From NCBI GenBank assembly GCA_001797935.1, contig MGQT01000016.1, positions 1 to 10,586 on the forward strand: DNA of 10,586 bases. Direction: 5' to 3'. This stretch comes from Deltaproteobacteria bacterium RBG_16_54_18 (GTDB lineage Bacteria; Desulfobacterota; B13-G15; RBG-16-54-18). The position numbers were made by a program, and so were the translations under genes. The notes under the pieces are model-generated. The model ran no database searches. It saw only the letters and a list, made by a program, of their open reading frames with translations, and was not told the origin of the DNA. Every line of letters starts with the position of its first letter. The stretch's first letter is position 1. Below, piece after piece: positions 5,812 to 10,586 of this stretch.

Positions 5812-7176
5812 TCACAGATACCGTTTCAGTGCCGCCGCGAGGGCCTCGGCGCTCTTATAGCGGTCTGCCGGTCTCTTGGTCAGCATCTTCATGATCACCC
5901 GCTCCAAACCCGCAGGGATTCTAGAATTTAAAGACCGCGGCTTGGGCGGGGGAGATTCTCGGTGTTTGATCAGGACCTTGAGGGGATCGGCGTCATCAAA
6001 GGGTCGCTTGCCGGTGAGCACCTCGAAAAAAACCACCCCCAAGGAATAGATGTCTGAACGGCCGTTGACCTGCCGGCGTGAAATTTGGTCGGGAGACATA
6101 TAATAGGGCGTCCCGAGGTAGGTGCTGCGGGTCCCCACCGTGCCCAGGTATGCCGCGTGCGCCACCCCGAAATCCATCAACACCGCCTTCCCTCTCCCCC
6201 GCTTATCGAGTAGCATGATGTTCTCCGGCTTGATGTCCCGGTGGATAACCCCCTGCGCGTGTGCATAGCCGAGGGCGCGACATACTTGCACCATGATCCG
6301 TACCGCCTCTTTGACGGGCATCTTGCCGTACGCGTCCAGATACCCGCGCAAATCGATGCCCGGCAAGTATTCCATGGCGATGTAGATACGATTGTCCTGG
6401 GCCTTGCCTGATTCATAGACGCGGATGATGTTGTCATGACGGAGCCGCCGTCCGAGCGACGCCTCGCGCCGAAACCGTTCGACAAACTTGTGGTCATTTT
6501 GAAATTGATCATAGGGGACCTTTAAGACCGCCAACTCCCCGTTTTTGATGTGGGTCGCCTTGTAAATGGTCGCCATGCCGCCGCTGGCGATACGCTCGAC
6601 GATCCGGTAGTTCCCGAAGACGGCGGCTTTTTTGAGCGCGCTCCCCTTTACCACCGCAATCGGCGCCCGTTTCCGCTTGGGCGCCGTCCGCGCGGCAACC
6701 TTTACCCGGGTAGGCAGCGCCTTCATGATCAACGTCAGGATGACCACGCCGGCAAACAAGAGGACCACCAGCACGATCACCCACGGATTGGCGAATTCGG
6801 CAAAGAGCCCCTGCAGCGGAGGGATGCGCATGTCGCCCGAGAGCACCGTCCTGCCCTTTGTCCGCGCGAGCGCCAAGGGGATGTGTATTGTTCGTCCGCT
6901 CGGGACGGCGATGATCTGCTCGACGCGCTCATATCCCGCGAGCTCCACCCGTATTTTATGGCTCCCCTCGGGGACGGCGTTGATGACAATATTCGTCTCA
7001 CCGATGGGGGTATCATCGAGATACACCGCGGCGCCGGTAGGCCGGGAGGTGACGGCGATGGAACCTGATTCTAGGGCGCCGACAAGATCGGACAGGACAA
7101 TGCAGATGCTGAAGATGCAAAGGAACAGTAACCACCGCCATGACCTCTTCGGCATGCCTATACCCATTATCTCCAT
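5812..7176 (-). CDS. Transmembrane Ser/Thr protein kinase with N-terminal extracytoplasmic PEGA domain
   Basis: The 454-residue protein starts with a signal/anchor segment (14-34), followed by a PEGA domain (about 37-103; GSIAVTSRPTGAAVYLDD, VPEGSHKIRVELAGYE). A membrane helix (132-151), a basic linker (157-183) and a Hanks-type kinase domain (190-454) complete it. Catalytic features are complete: glycine loop IASGGMATIY (196-205), Lys219, Glu238 of helix C, HRDIKPEN (312-319, Asp314), DFG (335-337), GTPYYMSPDQ (355-364) and SDIYSLG (374-380). The activation loop 345-356 has several Thr/Ser for autophosphorylation. The kinase is cytoplasmic and PEGA lies outside. This reverses the usual order, where the kinase comes first and the sensor domain is C-terminal. 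As the promoter-proximal gene of the operon it likely phosphorylates the FHA protein and is opposed by the PP2C enzyme. ATGs at 7176, 7167 and 7155 are all possible starts; none has an ideally spaced ribosome binding site. Confidence 0.95.
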   Translation of the reverse strand: MEIMGIGMPKRSWRWLLFLCIFSICIVLSDLVGALESGSIAVTSRPTGAAVYLDDTPIGETNIVINAVPEGSHKIRVELAGYERVEQIIAVPSGRTIHIPLALARTKGRTVLSGDMRIPPLQGLFAEFANPWVIVLVVLLFAGVVILTLIMKALPTRVKVAARTAPKRKRAPIAVVKGSALKKAAVFGNYRIVERIASGGMATIYKATHIKNGELAVLKVPYDQFQNDHKFVERFRREASLGRRLRHDNIIRVYESGKAQDNRIYIAMEYLPGIDLRGYLDAYGKMPVKEAVRIMVQVCRALGYAHAQGVIHRDIKPENIMLLDKRGRGKAVLMDFGVAHAAYLGTVGTRSTYLGTPYYMSPDQISRRQVNGRSDIYSLGVVFFEVLTGKRPFDDADPLKVLIKHRESPPPKPRSLNSRIPAGLERVIMKMLTKRPADRYKSAEALAAALKRYL

Positions 7177-7193
7177 GCTCCGCGGATTTTACG

Positions 7194-7213
7194 CACGAGA
7201 AATATTTCGCGTG
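7194..7213. promoter_or_regulatory. 20-bp near-perfect inverted repeat, candidate operator of the kinase operon
   Basis: The half-site CACGAGAAAT (7194-7203) is mirrored by ATTTCGCGTG (7204-7213). Nine of ten base pairs match, with no spacer; the only mismatch is at the fifth position. The element lies immediately downstream of the predicted -10 hexamer of the kinase operon and covers its expected transcription start. A dimeric repressor bound here would block the promoter. It is unlikely to act as an RNA hairpin, because there is no loop between the arms. No regulator gene is in view, so the binding protein is unknown. Confidence 0.45.
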
Positions 7214-7214
7214 T

Positions 7215-7243
7215 ACTATACCACAGAGCCTTCATCGGAGCAA
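7215..7243 (-). promoter_or_regulatory. Predicted promoter of the kinase-FHA-VWA-PP2C-SUMF operon
   Basis: On the minus strand, TTGCTC (7243-7238) and TATAGT (7220-7215) are separated by 17 nt. The -10 matches consensus in five of six bases and the -35 in only three. Transcription should start near 7208, about 30 nt before the first kinase ATG. No better hexamer pair is seen in the divergent spacer. Confidence 0.45.
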
Positions 7244-7244
7244 C

Positions 7245-7269
7245 AAAAAGCCGCGGGGCATCCCGCCTT
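7245..7269 (-). terminator. Terminator-like hairpin facing the kinase operon
   Basis: Read on the minus strand, GCGGG, a four-nt ATGC loop and CCCGC form a five-bp G/C stem (7266-7253). GGC and then a run of five T (7249-7245) follow. This is the layout of a weak rho-independent terminator. It lies just upstream of the predicted -35 of the kinase operon, so it would stop antisense transcription coming out of glmU rather than end a known gene. The stem is short and the T run is only five, so this is tentative. Confidence 0.3.
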
Positions 7270-7294
7270 GACAGGGTTCATGATTAGTTATAAC
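7268..7294 (+). promoter_or_regulatory. Predicted glmU-glmS promoter, very close to the start codon
   Basis: A perfect TTGACA (7268-7273) is followed after 15 nt by TATAAC (7289-7294), a five-of-six match to the -10 consensus. With a 17-nt spacer the -10 would be the poorer TAACGT at 7291-7296. Either choice puts the transcription start at about 7300-7304, at or within a few nt of the ATGs at 7299 and 7305. Confidence 0.45.
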
Positions 7295-7298
7295 GTAA

Positions 7299-8702
7299 AT
7301 GCTAATGAAAAAGTGGGCCGTCATCATCATGGCAGCGGGCAAGGGGAAGCGGATGCGCTCAGACCTGGTCAAGGTCCTCCATCCCTTGTTGGGAAAAATG
7401 ATGTTGAGCTACGCCGTAGAGCTCTGCTTGGAAGAGCTGCAGCCGGAAAAGGTCGTCGTCATCGTCGGACACCAGGCGCGGAAGATTCGTGACGCCTTCC
7501 CGGACCGCCGCATCACCTTTGTCGAGCAACAGGAACAGCTCGGCACCGGGCATGCCGTGGCCGTGACCGAGTCCGTGCTCGGTTCCTTCGCCGGCACCAT
7601 CCTTATCCTCTCCGGCGACACCCCCCTCATCACGGCGCAAACCCTGCTCGAGATGGTGCAATATCACCAGGGTCAGGGGGCAGCCCTCACCCTCTTGACC
7701 GTGTACCGGGAAGACCCCACCGGCTACGGCCGCGTGATCAGGGGCGCCGCAGGTACTGTGCACCGGGTGGTGGAGGAACAGGACGCCTCGAAGCGGGAGC
7801 GGGAGATTACCGAGGTCAACACGGGGATCTACTGCGTGGAGGCCCCGTTTCTCTATCAGGCCCTAGGCACCGTGCGCTCGGACAACGCCCAGGGGGAATA
7901 TTACCTGCCGGACATCATCGCGAGCGCCCGGCGCAAAAAAAAGAAGGTTAAATCCTTCCCTGTCGCAGACCCGCTGGAGGTGATGGGGATCAACACGAGG
8001 GCGGAGCTGGCCGTGGCCGAGCAGCTCTTGGCAGATCGCGTGCGGCAACAGGTAATGACTGAGGGGGTAACCATGCAGGACCCGGCCAGCGTCTATATCG
8101 AGCCGTCGTGCCGCATCGAAAAGGATACCATTATCTACCCCAACTGCTATCTGCGCGGCAAGACCGTCATCGGCGAAGGCTGCCGCATCGGCCCGCAGGC
8201 AGAAATCAGCGATTCCCGGATCGGGGATCGCGTGCAGGTAAAATTCTGCACCATGATCACCGACAGCTGGATCGATGACGATGCCGTCGTCGGACCCTTC
8301 TCCCATCTGCGTCCCGACAGCCACCTGGGAAAGGGGGCGAAGATCGGCAATTTTGTTGAGGTAAAAAAATCCAGGATCGGCCCGGGAACCAAGGCCAACC
8401 ATCTTTCCTATATCGGCGACGCCGAGATCGGAGCGCAGGTGAATATCGGCGCCGGTACCATCACCTGTAATTACGACGGCCAACACAAACACCGCACCGT
8501 CATCGAGGACAAGGTCTTCGTGGGGAGCAACACGGCCCTCGTGGCCCCGGTAAAACTCGGCGCCGGTGCCGTGATAGCGGCAGGATCCACCGTCACCAAG
8601 GACGTCCCCCCTTATGCCCTGGCCGTGGGCAGGACCAGGCAGAAGAGCCTTAAGAAGTGGGTGGTAAAACGGGAAAAAAGAAACAAAGGACGGCAGGGAT
8701 AA
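7299..8702 (+). CDS. glmU: Bifunctional GlmU: glucosamine-1-phosphate acetyltransferase / N-acetylglucosamine-1-phosphate uridyltransferase
   Basis: GlmU makes UDP-N-acetylglucosamine in the cytoplasm in two steps: acetyl-CoA-dependent N-acetylation of glucosamine-1-phosphate in its C-terminal half, then uridylyl transfer from UTP in its N-terminal half. The 467-residue protein is full length. The nucleotidyltransferase part (1-232) shows AAGKGKRM (12-19), EQLGTGHAV (79-87), GDTPL (106-110), GYGR (142-145), EVNTGIY (172-178) and GINTRAEL (230-237). The left-handed beta-helix with hexapeptide repeats runs from about 255 to 440 and includes NHLSYIGDAEIG (367-378, general-base His368) and NIGAGTITCNYDG (382-394). 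The tail (447-467) is strongly basic. ATGs at 7299 and 7305 are both possible; neither has a Shine-Dalgarno sequence, and the nearby promoter suggests a leaderless or nearly leaderless message. The product pathway feeds peptidoglycan and lipid A. glmS follows after seven nt. Confidence 0.97.
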   Translation: MLMKKWAVIIMAAGKGKRMRSDLVKVLHPLLGKMMLSYAVELCLEELQPEKVVVIVGHQARKIRDAFPDRRITFVEQQEQLGTGHAVAVTESVLGSFAGTILILSGDTPLITAQTLLEMVQYHQGQGAALTLLTVYREDPTGYGRVIRGAAGTVHRVVEEQDASKREREITEVNTGIYCVEAPFLYQALGTVRSDNAQGEYYLPDIIASARRKKKKVKSFPVADPLEVMGINTRAELAVAEQLLADRVRQQVMTEGVTMQDPASVYIEPSCRIEKDTIIYPNCYLRGKTVIGEGCRIGPQAEISDSRIGDRVQVKFCTMITDSWIDDDAVVGPFSHLRPDSHLGKGAKIGNFVEVKKSRIGPGTKANHLSYIGDAEIGAQVNIGAGTITCNYDGQHKHRTVIEDKVFVGSNTALVAPVKLGAGAVIAAGSTVTKDVPPYALAVGRTRQKSLKKWVVKREKRNKGRQG

Positions 8703-8709
8703 GGCGGGT

Positions 8710-10554
8710 ATGTGCGGCATAGTCGGCTACGTAGGGACGCAAGATGCGTCCCGTATCATCCTTGACGGCCTCCAGCGCTTGGAGTACCGGGGTTACGACT
8801 CTGCCGGTCTCGCCGTGGTGCAGGGAAACGGCACCATCGGGGTGCGGCGCGAGGTGGGCAAGCTGAGCGGGCTCGGAGAACTGGTGGCTGCCGAGCCGAT
8901 CACCGGTCGGATCGGCATCGGCCATACACGCTGGGCAACGCACGGCGAGCCGAGCCAGCGTAACGCCCATCCCCACGTCGGCACCGTCGGCGAGGTCGCC
9001 GTGGTCCATAACGGCATCATCGAAAACTTCCTGGCGCTGAGACAGGAACTCGAGGCCGCCGGCTGTTGCTTCTCCTCCGAGACCGACACCGAGGTGGTGG
9101 TACACCTGGTTGAGCGCTATCTGGCAGAAGGTCTCGGTTTGGAGCAGGCGGTGCGCCAAGCCTTGACCCGCGTGCAGGGGGCCAATGCCTTCGTCTTCCT
9201 GTGCAGCCGCGAGCCCGACCTGCTCATCGCCGCCCGGATCGGCAACGCCGGCGGCATTACCGTCGGGTTGGGAGAAGGAGAGATGTTTGTCGCCTCCGAC
9301 ATCCCCGCCATCCTCGAACACACCCGCGCCATGATCTTTATCGAGGATCGGCAGGTGGCAATCGTGCGGCGCGGGGGGGTCCAGGTGACCACCCTGGCCG
9401 GTGCGCCGGTGACTGCGCAAGTCCACACCATCCCCTGGGATCCTGTGGCCGCTGCCAAGGAACCGTACCGCCACTTTATGCAGAAGGAGATCTACGAGCA
9501 GGCCCGCACCGTCACCGATACCATCCGGGGCCGGGCCGACTTTGAGGCCGGGGAGGTGCTCTTCGAGCAGTTGAGCATGACGGCGAAGGAGGCACGGGCC
9601 CTGGAAAAGATGGTTATTGTCGCGTGCGGCACCTCGGCCTACGCCGGGCTCGTCGGCAAGTTCATGATCGAGGCCCTGGCGCGCGTGCCGGTGGAGGTGG
9701 ACTACGGGTCCGAGTTTCGCTACCGCGACCCTATCGTCAACAACAAGGCCGCCGTCCTCGCCATCACGCAGAGCGGTGAGACCGTGGACACCCTGGCCGC
9801 CATGGAAGAGGCGCGGGCAAAGGGCGCGCGGCTCTGGGCGATCGTCAACTGCATCGGCAGCCAGGCCATGCGTATGGCCGACGGCGTCATCCTCATGCAC
9901 ACCGGCCCGGAGATCGGCGTGGCATCCACCAAGGCCTTTACCGCGAGCCTCGTGGACCTCTATCTCCTCGGTTGCTATCTCGGTAAGCTCCGCGGCACGC
10001 TGGACAAGGCGCACCTGCGGGAGCAGGTAGACCAGCTCGCACGGCTCCCCGATCTTATGGGGCGCGTGCTGGAGCACGGCGACGAGTACGAAAGGCTCGC
10101 CAACCACTTCCACGATCGGGAACACTTCCTCTACCTGGGCCGGGGCATCAACTATCCCATCGCTCTGGAAGGGGCGCTCAAGCTCAAGGAGATATCGTAC
10201 ATCCATGCCGAGGGATATCCGGCCGGGGAGATGAAGCACGGCCCCATCGCCTTGATAGACGAGGCAATGCCCGTGGTCACCATTGCGGTGCACGACCACG
10301 TCTACGATAAGATGATCAGCCAGATCGAGCAGGTCAAGGCGCGCGGCGGCACCGTCATTGCCCTGGCAACGGAGGGTGACGAGCGCATTGCCGCTAAGGC
10401 GGACCATTGCCTCTTCGTCCCCGCCGTGGCGCCGTTGCTCTCGCCGATCGTCAACGTCGTGCCGCTGCAATTGCTCGCCTACCACCTGGCAGTGCGCCGG
10501 GGGTGCGACGTGGACCAACCGCGCAACCTCGCCAAGAGCGTCACCGTAGAATAA
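8710..10554 (+). CDS. glmS: Glutamine--fructose-6-phosphate aminotransferase (isomerizing) GlmS
   Basis: GlmS converts fructose-6-phosphate and glutamine to glucosamine-6-phosphate and glutamate, the entry step of hexosamine synthesis. The 614-residue protein is complete. The N-terminal glutaminase domain begins with the nucleophile Cys2 (CGIVGYVG) and has EYRGYDSAG (25-33), HTRWATHG (72-79) and HNGIIENF (100-107). Two SIS sugar-isomerase domains follow: ACGTSAYAG (305-313), QSGETVDTLAA (354-364) and STKAFTAS (406-413) in the first; GRGINYPIALEGALKLKEISYIHAEGYPAGEMKHGP (starting 478) in the second, with Glu487 and His510. The C-terminal NLAKSVTVE carries Lys609, expected to form the Schiff base with the sugar. 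The linker motif reads EIYEQA where EIYEQP is more usual. AAGGCGG at 8701-8707 serves as ribosome binding site and overlaps the glmU stop, so both genes form one operon. No glmM is seen between them, and no glmS ribozyme lies upstream, as the gap is only seven nt. Confidence 0.98.
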   Translation: MCGIVGYVGTQDASRIILDGLQRLEYRGYDSAGLAVVQGNGTIGVRREVGKLSGLGELVAAEPITGRIGIGHTRWATHGEPSQRNAHPHVGTVGEVAVVHNGIIENFLALRQELEAAGCCFSSETDTEVVVHLVERYLAEGLGLEQAVRQALTRVQGANAFVFLCSREPDLLIAARIGNAGGITVGLGEGEMFVASDIPAILEHTRAMIFIEDRQVAIVRRGGVQVTTLAGAPVTAQVHTIPWDPVAAAKEPYRHFMQKEIYEQARTVTDTIRGRADFEAGEVLFEQLSMTAKEARALEKMVIVACGTSAYAGLVGKFMIEALARVPVEVDYGSEFRYRDPIVNNKAAVLAITQSGETVDTLAAMEEARAKGARLWAIVNCIGSQAMRMADGVILMHTGPEIGVASTKAFTASLVDLYLLGCYLGKLRGTLDKAHLREQVDQLARLPDLMGRVLEHGDEYERLANHFHDREHFLYLGRGINYPIALEGALKLKEISYIHAEGYPAGEMKHGPIALIDEAMPVVTIAVHDHVYDKMISQIEQVKARGGTVIALATEGDERIAAKADHCLFVPAVAPLLSPIVNVVPLQLLAYHLAVRRGCDVDQPRNLAKSVTVE

Positions 10555-10586
10555 CAGGCCCAGCGAGTGTTGCGTCTTATAAATCG

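Noticed and set aside
8703..8709. glmS ribozyme or riboswitch upstream of glmS
   Set aside because: Only seven nt separate glmU and glmS, so there is no room for the structure.
7863..8720. A 285-codon minus-strand frame over glmU
   Set aside because: It lies opposite the beta-helix half of GlmU; its repeat-like look is the mirror of the hexapeptide repeats, not an independent gene.
8650..10518. A 622-codon open frame on the minus strand opposite glmS
   Set aside because: It is an antisense shadow of the strongly recognised glmS frame: composition is rich in His, Gly, Asp and Val without any domain, and long antisense frames are common over GC-rich genes.

Overview
The window looks like a chromosomal piece of a GC-rich, Gram-negative-type bacterium. 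Four of its proteins have export signals or membrane anchors that place domains outside the cytoplasm, and a fifth ends in a membrane anchor. The glmU-glmS pair and the rich Ser/Thr-kinase signalling set would suit Desulfobacterota or Nitrospirota, but no marker gene fixes the lineage, so that is only a guess. There are nine confidently called protein genes, one of them cut by the left edge. I see no tRNA, rRNA, insertion sequence, phage gene or CRISPR array.

Left block (1-1351, + strand, visibly more A/T-rich): the 3' end of a GIY-YIG nuclease-domain gene, then a good sigma70-type promoter and an overlapping msrA-msrB pair that repairs oxidised methionine. MsrA carries a GCFWC active site. 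MsrB has neither the zinc cysteines nor the usual resolving cysteine. The 53 nt between msrB and the next gene (convergent) hold no clear terminator.

Middle block (1405-7176, - strand): five genes transcribed right to left. In order they are a membrane Ser/Thr kinase with an extracytoplasmic PEGA domain; an exported single-pass protein with an OB-like outer domain and a cytoplasmic FHA domain; a single-pass protein with an outer von Willebrand A (VWA) domain; a tail-anchored PP2C phosphatase; and an exported SUMF1/FGE-like protein with no catalytic cysteines. Kinase, phosphatase and phosphothreonine reader all face the cytoplasm, while PEGA, OB-like, VWA and SUMF domains face out. This is the parts list of the type VI secretion threonine-phosphorylation pathway (PpkA, PppA, Fha1, TagR), rearranged over five genes with no secretion gene in view. 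It is the main find here.

The 122-nt divergent spacer (7177-7298) is dense with candidate control elements: a promoter for the kinase operon, a 20-bp near-palindrome at its predicted start of transcription, a terminator-like hairpin that would shield the operon from antisense transcription, and a glmU promoter so close to the start codon that the mRNA may be leaderless.

Right block (7299-10554, + strand): glmU and glmS, seven nt apart, together supplying steps of UDP-N-acetylglucosamine synthesis for peptidoglycan and lipopolysaccharide. The last 32 nt hold nothing I can recognise.
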